Shown piece by piece: positions 1 through 7,672 of a DNA stretch of 64,000 bases (positions are counted from its first letter, which is position 1; each line of letters starts with the position of its first letter). The stretch lies in assembly GCF_000226215.1 (NCBI RefSeq), contig NZ_AGFF01000003.1, forward strand, positions 62,001-126,000, in the 5' to 3' direction. This DNA is from Dietzia alimentaria 72. GTDB lineage: Bacteria > Actinomycetota > Actinomycetes > Mycobacteriales > Mycobacteriaceae. A program made the translations under genes and the position numbers. The notes under the pieces are model-generated. The model searched no databases, had not been told where the DNA came from, and saw nothing but the letters and a program-made list of their open reading frames with translations.

Positions 1-559
1 TCAACGCGAACGGCGCCAATATCGCCACGATGCCCGTGAAGACATAAAGGGCAAAGACGATCAGCGGTTCGATCAACGAACCGGCAAGAAGTCGGGCGAT
101 GGGCTCGATCTCCGGCGGACGCCACTGGCCGAAGTGCAGACCGGCGATACCGAACATGATCAGACCGAAACCGCCGATAGCCGAGACGTACAAGATCGGG
201 CGAAGAGTGCCGACCAGGTCCAGGGCCCGAATACCGCGGTCAGCACGGTCCTCCGCGCGCAGAATGGCAAAGCCGGCGATCAGTGTCAGCAAGCCGTAGA
301 ACGCAGCGGGCTCGCCGAAGGTCACATTGTCTACCGCACAACAGAACACGCCCTCGATCTGCTCGAGCGGCCAGGTGAGGGTCATGTGCAGCCCGGTGAT
401 CCCCAAGAACGCACCGGAGAAGATGAACCCCCAGCCGAAGCCTGCCAAGGAGCGACCGTTATTCGCCTGGACAGCGCGCATGAACAGCGCGACGAGAAGA
501 AGGATGATGCCTACTACGAGGCCCATCGCGGTGTTATAGGTTATTCCTTGCATCAACAT
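1..559 (-). CDS. DUF981-like multi-pass membrane protein (3' end cut by window edge)
   Basis: The minus strand is open from an ATG at 559 to the window edge, about 186 codons without a stop. The product is strongly hydrophobic, with roughly five membrane segments and a repeated Gly/Phe-rich style (GWGFIFSGAFLGITG near residue 45, LYVSAIGGFGLIMFG near 128). This resembles the DUF981 family of small actinobacterial membrane proteins, whose function is unknown; the family call is by pattern memory. A second ATG two codons in (553) is possible. The upstream gene stops 6 bp before the start, so the two are probably one operon. The C-terminus lies outside the window. Confidence 0.7.
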   Translation of the reverse strand, partial: MLMQGITYNTAMGLVVGIILLLVALFMRAVQANNGRSLAGFGWGFIFSGAFLGITGLHMTLTWPLEQIEGVFCCAVDNVTFGEPAAFYGLLTLIAGFAILRAEDRADRGIRALDLVGTLRPILYVSAIGGFGLIMFGIAGLHFGQWRPPEIEPIARLLAGSLIEPLIVFALYVFTGIVAILAPFAL

Positions 560-565
560 TGTGCG

Positions 566-814
566 CTACTGCCTCTCTGCCAGAATCATCTGACGAATTG
601 ACATCGCGGCAATGGCAGCGGCGAAACTCATGACCCAGGCGAGCGCGCCGAGATCTTCTCCGGTCGAACCGTCAACGGTCACCCAGAGAATGCCGCCCAC
701 GATTATGCCCACGGCGATAATCGCCCAGCTCACTTTGACCAGAAGAGAAGACCACCGAGTGGACCTCTCGTCGATTTCGGCGATAAACGCACCGCCGTGA
801 ATTCGATCGGACAT
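566..814 (-). CDS. Small two-helix membrane protein, unknown function
   Basis: An 82-residue protein with a short polar N-terminus (MSDRIHGGAFIAEIDERSTR) followed by two hydrophobic segments (about residues 25-45 and 53-72) separated by an acidic DGSTGED loop. A strong Shine-Dalgarno (AAAGGAG, five bases before the ATG at 814) supports the start. It is followed 6 bp later by the DUF981-like gene and diverges from a MarR regulator at 964. I do not recognise the family; co-transcription with the DUF981 gene under the MarR protein is inferred from layout. Confidence 0.65.
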   Translation of the reverse strand: MSDRIHGGAFIAEIDERSTRWSSLLVKVSWAIIAVGIIVGGILWVTVDGSTGEDLGALAWVMSFAAAIAAMSIRQMILAERQ

Positions 815-853
815 AAAACTCCTTTGAACCGCAGAAAACGTGGTACCTCAACC

Positions 854-873
854 TATCAACAATAAAGTTGACA
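854..873. promoter_or_regulatory. Candidate MarR operator, TCAAC-N6-GTTGA
   Basis: An inverted repeat TCAAC (856-860), six bases, GTTGA (867-871) sits in the 149-bp divergent region between the membrane-protein operon (start 814) and the MarR gene (start 964). A related half-site, TGTCAACT, recurs at 937-944 as the inverse of AGTTGACA at 866-873. MarR dimers commonly bind such short palindromes in their own divergent promoters. The assignment is inference. Confidence 0.35.
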
Positions 874-963
874 AGACAGCGTCTCCCGGCTCCCGACCGC
901 AGCCCGATCGGGCCCGAACACCACTTAAAGATGTCGTGTCAACTATTCCGGTACAGTGGGGTC

Positions 964-1479
964 ATGTATGAACAGGTTCTGGACAAGGAAGTGCGATGGT
1001 TGAATAGCCAGGAGAAGATCCTCTGGCGTAACTACCTCGCCATCCAGGGCCGCCTGCATCTGGAGATCCAGCGCGACCTCAAGTCGTCGTCAAGCTTGAC
1101 CGAGCCCGAGTTCGAAGTACTGGTGCATCTCAGCGAGGCCGAAGGTCCACTGCGGATGACCGCACTCGCGGACGCCCTGTTGTGGGAGCGAAGCCGCCTG
1201 TCCCACCAGGTCACGAGGATGGTCAAGCGCGGCCTCGTGCAACGCACCAGCTGCCCGGAGGACGGCCGGGGTGCGTTTGTGACCGCCACGGACCAGGGTG
1301 TCCGCGAGATCGAGCAGGCTGCGCCCAACCATGTAGAGACTGTCCGGCGAGTCTTCCTGGATCGTTTGGGCGAACGTGACAAGCGCGAGTTCGCCCGGCT
1401 GCTCGCCCTGGTCCGCGGACCCTCCGGGGCTGAGACGAATCGGAATTACGCCGACGCGGGCGTAGCCTCGGGGGCGTGA
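964..1479 (+). CDS. MarR-family transcriptional regulator
   Basis: A 171-residue winged-helix protein. The N-terminus has the usual MarR dimer helix (VRWLNSQEKILWRNYLAIQ), the recognition helix region is LLWERSRLSHQVTRMVKRGL (about 80-99), and the wing follows with CPEDGRGAFVTATDQG. The start is placed at ATG 964; the frame is open further upstream but with no family resemblance, and a TTG at 999 with AAGGAAG in front is an alternative. It diverges from a membrane-protein operon and overlaps the next gene by 4 bp (GTGA), so it is translationally coupled to the SdpI-like gene. The effector is unknown. Confidence 0.85.
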   Translation: MYEQVLDKEVRWLNSQEKILWRNYLAIQGRLHLEIQRDLKSSSSLTEPEFEVLVHLSEAEGPLRMTALADALLWERSRLSHQVTRMVKRGLVQRTSCPEDGRGAFVTATDQGVREIEQAAPNHVETVRRVFLDRLGERDKREFARLLALVRGPSGAETNRNYADAGVASGA

Positions 1480-2042
1480 ACGCAGTGCTCGTGGTGGTCC
1501 TCGTGCTCCTCGTGGGGCTCGCCCTGGTGGTCGGCGGAACCGGTCTGCTCGCGCTGATCGGCAAGCTGCCCGGAAACGGTTTCCTCGGTGTCCGCACTCC
1601 CGAGACCCGACGCTCACCTGAAGCCTGGCACCTCGCCAATCGGGCCGCCGGGCCAGCCTTCCTCGCCTCTGGCCTCGCGCTAGGGCTCGGGGCGCTCGCC
1701 CTGGGACTGATCGGCGGCTGGGTGGGTGGCCTCGTCGTCGTCGTCTCGGTTCTCGGCGCGCTCGCGCTGCTCAACGTGGCCGGCCTCGCCGGATCCCGCA
1801 GGGCGGCCATGTGGGACGCCACCCAGGACGATGACCAGGGCGGGTGTGGCTGCGGACCCGATGGCTGCGGCGGGCACTCCGGCGACGCCGAGTCCACCGG
1901 CTCGGCCAGCTCGTGCTCCTCCTCCGACCGCCCCACGGATGCGGGCGGCTCAGCGGACCCTGCCGAAGACTGCGGCGTCAGCGGCGGCTGCGGATCCTGC
2001 GCACTCCAGGGCATGTGCGAGTCAGAGACCACCACCCCCTGA
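1476..2042 (+). CDS. SdpI-family membrane protein with Cys/Gly-rich C-terminal tail
   Basis: 188 residues. The N-terminal 115 contain three hydrophobic segments and the signature GVRTPETRRSPEAWHLANRA (about 34-53), typical of SdpI/YhfL proteins, which in Bacillus confer immunity to the SdpC toxin. The C-terminal 70 residues are unusual: soluble, rich in Cys and Gly, with clusters such as GCGCGPDGCGGH and CGVSGGCGSCALQGMC (over ten Cys in all). This suggests metal or redox chemistry, but no known motif is recognised. GTG start at 1476 overlaps the MarR stop by 4 bp, so the two are coupled. Confidence 0.75.
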   Translation: MNAVLVVVLVLLVGLALVVGGTGLLALIGKLPGNGFLGVRTPETRRSPEAWHLANRAAGPAFLASGLALGLGALALGLIGGWVGGLVVVVSVLGALALLNVAGLAGSRRAAMWDATQDDDQGGCGCGPDGCGGHSGDAESTGSASSCSSSDRPTDAGGSADPAEDCGVSGGCGSCALQGMCESETTTP

Positions 2043-2165
2043 ACTGTCTCGCCTCATCCTGCCCGGCGTCCGCACCAGCAGCAGAAGCCGGATCGGTGGC
2101 CGGCGCGGGCCGTGGCCCCTACCGTCGGAAGCTCCGGCCACCACACGCAGCGCAAGGAGCATTTC

Positions 2166-2735
2166 ATGACCAACACTCCCACTACCGGCGACGTCGTCGA
2201 CATCCTCACCGCTGACCACCGAGAGATGGTTGGATTGCTCGAGTTGATCGAAGAGACAGCCGATCCGGCCGAGCGCCGCGCTTTGGCTGATTCCGCTACC
2301 GCCGAGGTCGTGCGCCACTCCGTAGCCGAAGAGCTGTTCGTCTACCCCGCCTACGAACGTGAGGTGCCCAACGGCGCCGACGAGGTCGAACACGACAAGG
2401 AAGAGCATCAGGAACTCGAAGAGGTGATGAAAACTCTCGAGGACCAGGACGCCGGCAGTGCCGAGTTCATCGCCACCGTAAAGAGGTTCAAAGAACTCCT
2501 CGATCACCACGCTGACGACGAGGAGTCGGACCAGTTTCCTAAGATGCGGCAATACTTCTCTTCCGAGGATCTGCTGGATATGGGCCGTAAGGTCGAGGCC
2601 GCCAAGAAGATCGCCCCCACGCGCCCGCACCCCGGATCGCCCCACTCCGAGCTGTTCCACATGACCGTGGGGCCGGGTGTCGGAATGGTGGACCGGCTCC
2701 GCGATGCGCTCAGTGGGCGCATCAAGAACACCTGA
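2166..2735 (+). CDS. Hemerythrin HHE domain protein
   Basis: 189 residues. Two HHE-type helical pairs supply the di-iron ligands: LTADHREM near residue 17, VRHSVAEELFVYPAYE near 46, EHDKEEHQELEE near 77 and LLDHHADDEESDQFP near 110. Such cytosolic proteins bind O2 or NO, or sense oxidative stress. The ATG at 2166 has an AAGGAG ribosome site eight bases upstream and is preferred to an ATG at 2112 whose extra 18 residues are not conserved in style. It stands alone between the SdpI-like gene and convergent DUF202 genes. The exact ligand is not predictable. Confidence 0.85.
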   Translation: MTNTPTTGDVVDILTADHREMVGLLELIEETADPAERRALADSATAEVVRHSVAEELFVYPAYEREVPNGADEVEHDKEEHQELEEVMKTLEDQDAGSAEFIATVKRFKELLDHHADDEESDQFPKMRQYFSSEDLLDMGRKVEAAKKIAPTRPHPGSPHSELFHMTVGPGVGMVDRLRDALSGRIKNT

Positions 2736-2789
2736 TCGCACTGCCCCGCGGGCGCTGAAAGCACTCGGCCGTGCGGCCGCCTCTGCGCA

Positions 2790-3173
2790 CTAGGTCAGGG
2801 CCTGGACCAGCACCGCAGCGAGGCCACAGCAGGCCAGTAGCACCACCATCGCAACGAGCCCCACGTTGTAGAGCGCCTGGGTCTGCTGTACCTCGCTGCC
2901 TCGCACAAATCGGTTCACGCGGTTCTCGTGCCGGCGTTGCACCCTGAGCAACGCGAGGAGCGGCACCACCGCGAGCAGCGAGAACACGGCGGCCCAGAGC
3001 CAGGAGAACTCGCCGACAAGCTTGGCCATGAGGATGATGTTGGCCGCCACCACGGCCCATGTCCGTGCCCACGAGAGGCTGGTCCGCTCGGCCTGCAGTC
3101 CGGCGTCGGGCGGGATCGCCGACGGGTGCACACCGATCCGGCGCGGTCGGGGCTCGCTCGGTCTCAGGCTCAC
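2790..3173 (-). CDS. DUF202 membrane protein
   Basis: 127 residues with GTG start at 3173. It shows the DUF202 hallmark GLQAERTSLSWARTWAVVAAN (about 25-45, Arg-Thr-x-Leu-x-Trp-x-Arg-Thr) and three hydrophobic helices. DUF202 proteins are small inner-membrane proteins of unknown function (yeast Vtc1 and bacterial YidH/YidG relatives). It follows a second DUF202 gene by four bases, a paired arrangement common in bacteria that suggests a hetero-oligomer. It converges on the hemerythrin gene. Confidence 0.85.
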   Translation of the reverse strand: MSLRPSEPRPRRIGVHPSAIPPDAGLQAERTSLSWARTWAVVAANIILMAKLVGEFSWLWAAVFSLLAVVPLLALLRVQRRHENRVNRFVRGSEVQQTQALYNVGLVAMVVLLACCGLAAVLVQALT

Positions 3174-3177
3174 AGGC

Positions 3178-3558
3178 TCATCCGAACGTCCCGGCGAGTA
3201 TCGCCACGATCAACACCACCGCGCCGATCGCGATCCCCAGCACCAGCAGGATCGACGCCTGCGGCATGGGCAGCGGCTGTTTGTGCCGCATGGCGAACTC
3301 GATACGGATCCATCGCCTGAACGCCACTATCGCGAGTAGTGCCGCCAGCACCAGCAGAATGCAGGCCAGCGGCGTGCGGATGATCTCGGGAATCTCGTCC
3401 CCGGCGAACGCCTCGAGCGCCACCGCGCCTGCCGACAGCCCCACGCTCGTGCGGATCCAGGCGAGGAACGTGCGTTCATTGGCGAGCGTGAATCTGGGGT
3501 CCGGCTCTTTGCCGTCCCGCAGGGCTTTGGGCCGCCAGCCTCTCGCACTGTCCGTCAT
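3178..3558 (-). CDS. YidH-like DUF202 membrane protein
   Basis: 126 residues with ATG at 3558. The motif LANERTFLAWIRTSVGLSAG (about 25-44) is the classic YidH/DUF202 signature, followed by two further membrane helices. It is first of a two-gene unit with the shorter DUF202 protein downstream. It diverges from an SBF-type transporter at 3660, leaving 101 bp for both promoters. Its role is unknown; it acts in the cytoplasmic membrane. Confidence 0.88.
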   Translation of the reverse strand: MTDSARGWRPKALRDGKEPDPRFTLANERTFLAWIRTSVGLSAGAVALEAFAGDEIPEIIRTPLACILLVLAALLAIVAFRRWIRIEFAMRHKQPLPMPQASILLVLGIAIGAVVLIVAILAGTFG

Positions 3559-3659
3559 GACTGCGAGCCTATCGGGCGGGGCCGGCTCGGTCCGCCGGTC
3601 GGATCGTCATTCGGTCGGTCGGTAGCAGCCACATTCTGCCGGAGTGGTGCAATGTAGCG

Positions 3660-4640
3660 ATGGGCTTGCTGCAGCGACTCCGGATTGATCCGTTCGTCAT
3701 GTCGATCATGCTGGCCGTGGTGGTTGCCGCCCTGCTGCCCGCCGCGGGAACGTCGGCCGAGGTGCTGCGCTGGGTGACGATCATCGGGATCGCCGTCCTG
3801 TTCTTCCTCTACGGTGCCCGGCTGGAACGCCGCGAGTTACTGATGGGGCTCAAGCACTGGCGGCTGCATTCCGTGGTGCTGGCTTTCACATTCGTGGTGT
3901 TCCCACTGCTAGGACTGCTCGGCAAATGGGCGCTCACCCCGCTGCTCGGGGCGTCACTGGCGGCCGGGTTCCTGTACATGACGCTGGTGCCGTCGACCGT
4001 GCAGTCATCCATCACGTTCGTCTCGATCGCCCGTGGCCACGTGGGTGCGGCGGTGGTGTCGGCGTCGGTGTCCAATTTGCTGGGCGTGGCCATCACTCCC
4101 CTGCTGGTGGTCGCGCTCATGACAACCAGCGGGTCCGTACACATCTCCGGCGGCTCGATTGTGGAGATCGTCCTCATGTTGCTGTTGCCATTCGTGGTCG
4201 GGCAACTCCTCCGCAACCGCGTCATACCCATCACTTCGCGGATCAAGCGCATCGACCTGTTCGACAAGACGGTGATCGTGTTGGTGGTCTACGCGGCGTT
4301 CTCCGAGGGCGTGGTGGACGGCGTCTGGTCGAAGATCGGCGTCTCGGAGTTGGTGTGGCTGACGGTCGCGTGTTGCATCCTGCTGGCCCTGGTCCTCTTG
4401 TTGACCGAGTTCACTGCCCGAGCTCTCGGCTTCGACGTTCGCGACAAGCGGGTCGTCCAGTTCTGTGGATCCAAGAAGTCGCTGGCGACGGGTCTGCCCA
4501 TGGCAGCGGTGTTGTTCGTCGGCCAGCCCGTGGGCCTGCTGGTTCTGCCGTTGATGTTGTTCCACCAGATCCAGCTGATCGTGTGTGCGTGGCTGTCCGC
4601 TCGTTATGGCCGTGCTGCGGAGGCGGCGGCCGCAGCCTGA
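3660..4640 (+). CDS. Bile acid:sodium symporter-like (SBF-like) transporter
   Basis: 326 residues with about ten membrane helices. The order of segments and motifs such as LVPSTVQSSITFVSIARGH (about 112-130) and VQFCGSKKSLATGLPMA (about 262-278) match the SBF-like subgroup (YfeH/P7 type) of the bile acid/Na+ symporter superfamily. The substrate is unknown. The Ala-rich tail (AAEAAAAA) lies in a 37-bp overlap with the convergent VanZ-like gene, whose tail is also Ala-rich because both read the same GC-rich DNA. Confidence 0.88.
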   Translation: MGLLQRLRIDPFVMSIMLAVVVAALLPAAGTSAEVLRWVTIIGIAVLFFLYGARLERRELLMGLKHWRLHSVVLAFTFVVFPLLGLLGKWALTPLLGASLAAGFLYMTLVPSTVQSSITFVSIARGHVGAAVVSASVSNLLGVAITPLLVVALMTTSGSVHISGGSIVEIVLMLLLPFVVGQLLRNRVIPITSRIKRIDLFDKTVIVLVVYAAFSEGVVDGVWSKIGVSELVWLTVACCILLALVLLLTEFTARALGFDVRDKRVVQFCGSKKSLATGLPMAAVLFVGQPVGLLVLPLMLFHQIQLIVCAWLSARYGRAAEAAAAA

Positions 4641-5197
4641 CCCGTCGCGCCTCGTGTCGCCGCGAATTCCACCACCGCTTCGGGGTCGCCCAGCCGCGGG
4701 CCGAGAATGACCAGGATCGCGAACACGGCGGCAGTCGCCAGCCCGAGCCCGATCCACAGTGGGTAGAACCGCCGACCGCACACGCGCGCGATCAGCCCGC
4801 CGACCAGCGCTCCGCTGGCATTGAAGATCAGGTCCGTGACGTCGGAATGTCCCAGGGCGAACGCGTACTGAAGGGTCTCCACCGCCGCGCTGGTCACTGC
4901 TCCGGTGATGACGACGACGACGAGCGCATGCTCCCGGCCTTCCAGCAGGATGTACAGAAGCACCCCGAGGGGGATGAAAAAGGCCAGGTTGCCGGCGCCG
5001 TCGAACAGAGGGCCGAACCAGGTGTCGGAGTCCCGGATCAGCGCGAACGGGATCCATTCCACCGAGCGACCGCGTTGGACTTCCGGTCGCCACAGTTGGC
5101 CAATCACGAAGAAGGCCTTGAGCATGGTCAGGGCTATCAACACTGCGCTGTAGGCCAGTAGCGCCAAGAGCGCCCACGCCCTGCTTTGCCGTGTCAC
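4604..5197 (-). CDS. VanZ-family membrane protein
   Basis: 197 residues from a GTG at 5197 preceded by GGGGGAC; the frame is open to 5320 but the extra 41 residues are polar and unlike the family. The conserved VanZ core is visible: WIPFALI near residue 47, GNLAFFIPLGVLL near 68, AAVETLQYAFALGHSDVTDLIFNASGALVG near 100-130. VanZ-like proteins are membrane proteins, one of which gives teicoplanin tolerance; most have no proven role. It overlaps the convergent transporter gene by 37 bp. Confidence 0.85.
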   Translation of the reverse strand: MTRQSRAWALLALLAYSAVLIALTMLKAFFVIGQLWRPEVQRGRSVEWIPFALIRDSDTWFGPLFDGAGNLAFFIPLGVLLYILLEGREHALVVVVITGAVTSAAVETLQYAFALGHSDVTDLIFNASGALVGGLIARVCGRRFYPLWIGLGLATAAVFAILVILGPRLGDPEAVVEFAATRGATGQAAAAASAARP

Positions 5198-5533
5198 CAG
5201 TCCCCCGCCACGTATTCGAACCCAGATTGTGCAAGGCACTCTGTGTGCTGAGTCATAAACATCCCTAAATAAGTTGACTCTAATTACGGGGTTGATGTAA
5301 CAACCATTCACTTGCTCCACTGCGGTGATCTGCTCAAATATCCGGTTTCTTATCCGTACCGGCCACTGGGCAGATCCCCGACGGCCATGCGCCCGATTTT
5401 CTTAGGGGTCAAACATGTTGAGTAGGCCTTGTCGGAACCTTAATGTTTCCGCCGCACGAGATAAGAAGTTACGAGCGATGCTAACGGCACCGGCTGCAGA
5501 ACCTGCAGTCGAGAGCGCGGAAAGGGGGCCGAT
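5198..5533. other. 336-bp intergenic region, relatively AT-rich, candidate promoter
   Basis: No gene is seen here. The 5250-5320 part is clearly more AT-rich than its surroundings. On the plus strand TTGACT (5274-5279), a 16-base spacer and TGTAAC (5296-5301) look like a housekeeping promoter for the exported-protein genes beginning at 5534, which would leave an untranslated leader of about 230 bases. The promoter is tentative. Confidence 0.35.
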
Positions 5534-6091
5534 ATGACTAGTTCCGAGCACCACAGGGTCAGCAGGCCCATGGTGATCGGGTCGGCCGTTGTTGCCCTAT
5601 CCCTGATCGGCCTCTCGGGCGGGGCGGTCGTGGCCCTGCTCACGGGCGGGAGTTCCACACTCGCAACACGCGAGCCCGCGATCACACCGTCGTCCTCGCA
5701 GGCTGGCCTCCTCACACCAACCGAGGCCGCCCAGTCCGTCGGCACACCCACCTCGACGGCCAAAACCGAGACCTCCACGGCTCGAGTCTCGAGCAAAGCG
5801 CTTCCAACGTCGGAAATCGAGCGCCCTGGTGACGCAGATCTGCCGGAGCGCCGGGCAGTGCAGGCTCCGGCCCCAGCACCGGTACCGGCACCGGCACCGG
5901 CACCGGCACCTCGAGTTCAGGCGCCGTCGCCGGCTCCCTTTCGTCCGGCACCGGCGCCCGCCCCGTACCGACCGGCACCGGCGCCCGCGCCGCCACCCCC
6001 ACCGGCACCGGGCATCACGATTGACCTCGGTGGCCGCGGAAACATCGTTCCTCAAGCTCCTATTGCACCGAAGGAACTCCGTATCGGCTGA
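5534..6091 (+). CDS. Exported Pro/Ala-rich repeat protein
   Basis: 185 residues, with ATG preceded by AAAGGGGG. A single hydrophobic helix at about residues 12-38 (VIGSAVVALSLIGLSGGAVV) serves as signal anchor. A Ser/Thr-rich stretch (40-95) follows, then a long Pro-Ala region (about 113-165) built from PAP units, including a near-exact double PFRPAPAPA / PYRPAPAPA. The end is a short non-repetitive tail (ITIDLGGRGNIVP). It looks like a wall-spanning or surface linker protein. It is followed 42 bp later by another small exported protein and a terminator. I do not recognise a family. Confidence 0.7.
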   Translation: MTSSEHHRVSRPMVIGSAVVALSLIGLSGGAVVALLTGGSSTLATREPAITPSSSQAGLLTPTEAAQSVGTPTSTAKTETSTARVSSKALPTSEIERPGDADLPERRAVQAPAPAPVPAPAPAPAPRVQAPSPAPFRPAPAPAPYRPAPAPAPPPPPAPGITIDLGGRGNIVPQAPIAPKELRIG

Positions 6092-6133
6092 GGGCATCAG
6101 CCTTCAGCAAACCAACAGAGAAAGAAGTACGTA

Positions 6134-6463
6134 ATGCTCGCAGCAGCCAGCGCAATCACCGCCTTCATCGTCGGCGTCCTCGCTCCCCTGGGCGCAGTCG
6201 CCGCCCCCGTGCTCGGGGCTATCGGGGTGGCTGGCCCGATCGCCACGGCCGGCACCGCTCTCACGGGCCTCGCGGCCACCGGCAGCGCCGCAGGCGGCTC
6301 GGCCGCGCTCGGCGGCGGCGCCGCGGCCGTCGCAGGCAACCCCCACGCTGCGCAGGGTGTGCAGAATGGCGTCATCGATTCTTTCAACAACGCCAAGGAC
6401 GCCGCGGCCGGATCGATCAACGACCTGAACCTCCCGGGCGTGCCGCCGATCGTGATCAACTGA
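6134..6463 (+). CDS. Small Ala/Gly-rich exported protein, unknown function
   Basis: 109 residues with an N-terminal hydrophobic segment (about 5-30) that could be a signal peptide with a VAAPV cleavage region. An Ala/Gly-rich low-complexity middle follows, and then a more ordinary tail ending NDLNLPGVPPIVIN. The Shine-Dalgarno is weak (GAAAGAAG). It lies 42 bp after the Pro/Ala-rich gene and just before a strong hairpin, so the two probably form one transcript. It could be a small cell-wall or porin-like component, but that is speculation. Confidence 0.6.
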   Translation: MLAAASAITAFIVGVLAPLGAVAAPVLGAIGVAGPIATAGTALTGLAATGSAAGGSAALGGGAAAVAGNPHAAQGVQNGVIDSFNNAKDAAAGSINDLNLPGVPPIVIN

Positions 6464-6515
6464 CACCGTCGGTGAATCCGCCCCGCCCGACCACGCGTCC
6501 TGGGCTGGGATCACC

Positions 6516-6564
6516 CCGAAGCCCTCTCCTTTCCCGCCGCAATGGGGGAGCGAGAGGGCTTCGG
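6516..6564 (+). terminator. Hairpin terminator after the exported-protein pair
   Basis: CCGAAGCCCTCTC (6516-6528) pairs perfectly with GAGAGGGCTTCGG (6552-6564) around a 23-base loop, followed by an AT-rich TGATTCAATT. It ends the 5534-6463 transcription unit and sits just before the GNAT gene at 6580. Confidence 0.75.
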
Positions 6565-6579
6565 TGATTCAATTACGCG

Positions 6580-7125
6580 ATGAGCAGTGTGACGTACCTA
6601 CAGCAGACCGCCGCTGACCAGCTGCGGCCCGCTGATGCGGCCGACCTGACGATCCGCCGCGTCTTTCCCGCGGAGCCGGCCTTCAACGCCCGTATGTACA
6701 GGGGAATCGGCGGCGACTGGAACTGGGCCGATCGCCTCGAATGGTCAGAGGGTCGCTGGGCGTCCTACGCCTCGGACCCTTGCGTCAGCACACTCCGAGC
6801 CACGCTCGGCGGTGAGATCGTGGGCTTCGCTGAACTCCGCATGAGCCCCTGCGACCCCGAGATCGATTCCGTGGCCACGGGATCCGACGACGGCGTCGAC
6901 GTAGAGCTCGTCTACTTCGGACTACTCCCCCAGTTCGCCGGCCAAGGCCTCGGCGGATGGTTCCTCTCCGAGGTCACCCGCATCGCCTGGAACGTCCCCG
7001 GAGTCCGCCGCGTGTGGCTGCACACCTGCACCGACGACTCCCCCGCCGCGATCCCTAACTACGTTGCCCGCGGGTTCGTCGAATACGCCCGCGCGGACAC
7101 GGGTTGCCCCGCCTGCACCGCTTGA
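6580..7125 (+). CDS. GNAT-family N-acetyltransferase
   Basis: 181 residues. The acetyl-CoA pyrophosphate-binding segment is visible as LLPQFAGQGLGGWFLSEVTR (about 112-131, Q/R-x-x-G-x-G/A), after the beta-strand VELVYFG, and followed by VWLHTCTDDSPAAIPNYVARGF, which is typical of the last GNAT core elements. The substrate is unknown. It follows a terminator and converges on a MarR gene, so it appears monocistronic. Confidence 0.85.
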   Translation: MSSVTYLQQTAADQLRPADAADLTIRRVFPAEPAFNARMYRGIGGDWNWADRLEWSEGRWASYASDPCVSTLRATLGGEIVGFAELRMSPCDPEIDSVATGSDDGVDVELVYFGLLPQFAGQGLGGWFLSEVTRIAWNVPGVRRVWLHTCTDDSPAAIPNYVARGFVEYARADTGCPACTA

Positions 7126-7147
7126 ACGGACGCGAACCGCGGCCGTG

Positions 7148-7600
7148 CTACTGCTCCATCAATCGGGTCAGCGCGCGGCCTGTCATCCTGGAAATCAGTC
7201 GTTCGGAAAGTGCTCCGAAGGTCTGCAGGTCGTCGTCGTCGAGCCCCTCGAACAGCCACTCCGCCAAGGCCACGCGCGCCGACACCACTTCATCCACTAT
7301 CCGACGCGACTCGTCGGTCAGGTCCACCAGGCGGACCCTCCGATCCTCCGGCGACATCTTCCGCTCCACGTGCCCGCTGGCCTCCAGCCCGTCGACCAGC
7401 GCGGTGACCTGGCGCGGGGAACAATCGAGGTACGTGGCCAACTCGACCTGCTTGCACTGCCCCTGTAGGCCCAGGACGAACAACAACTCCAATCGCGGCA
7501 CAGAGAGCCCGTAATTGGCCGCGGCGCGTTCGATCGAGCCGGACATCTGTTCCGACAACATCAAAGCCCGGTCGAGAATCTCGCTCGAAGATAGTGCCAC
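7148..7600 (-). CDS. MarR-family regulator, divergent from CYP125
   Basis: About 150 residues from a GTG at 7600; a GTG at 7624 is an alternative, and neither has a clear ribosome site. The winged helix reads VELATYLDCSPRQVTALVDG with wing SPEDRRVRLVDLTDESR. The gene diverges from the P450 at 7673 across a 72-bp region, so autoregulation together with control of the P450 is likely. The frame is open far upstream, but only because it runs antisense through the P450 gene. Confidence 0.85.
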   Translation of the reverse strand: MALSSSEILDRALMLSEQMSGSIERAAANYGLSVPRLELLFVLGLQGQCKQVELATYLDCSPRQVTALVDGLEASGHVERKMSPEDRRVRLVDLTDESRRIVDEVVSARVALAEWLFEGLDDDDLQTFGALSERLISRMTGRALTRLMEQ

Positions 7601-7620
7601 GTGTATATGGTTACCACTAT
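7591..7620. promoter_or_regulatory. Candidate operator between MarR and CYP125 genes
   Basis: Inverted half-sites ATAGTG (7591-7596) and CACTAT (7615-7620) flank a TGGTTACCA palindrome in the short divergent region. The position, overlapping the MarR start and upstream of the P450, suits a shared operator. This is inference from symmetry only. Confidence 0.3.
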
Positions 7621-7672
7621 TCACGGTTTCAGTCCCGCCGGACCCGGCGGACCACGAGGCGTAGGAGACACC

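Noticed and set aside
1223-2035. 270-codon minus-strand frame over the MarR and SdpI-like genes
   Set aside because: No recognisable motif and Pro/Ser/Arg-biased composition; the plus-strand genes are coupled by a GTGA overlap and have clear family signatures.
5860-6010. CRISPR or VNTR in the Pro/Ala region
   Set aside because: The short GC-rich period follows the codon frame of PAP units; there are no spacers.
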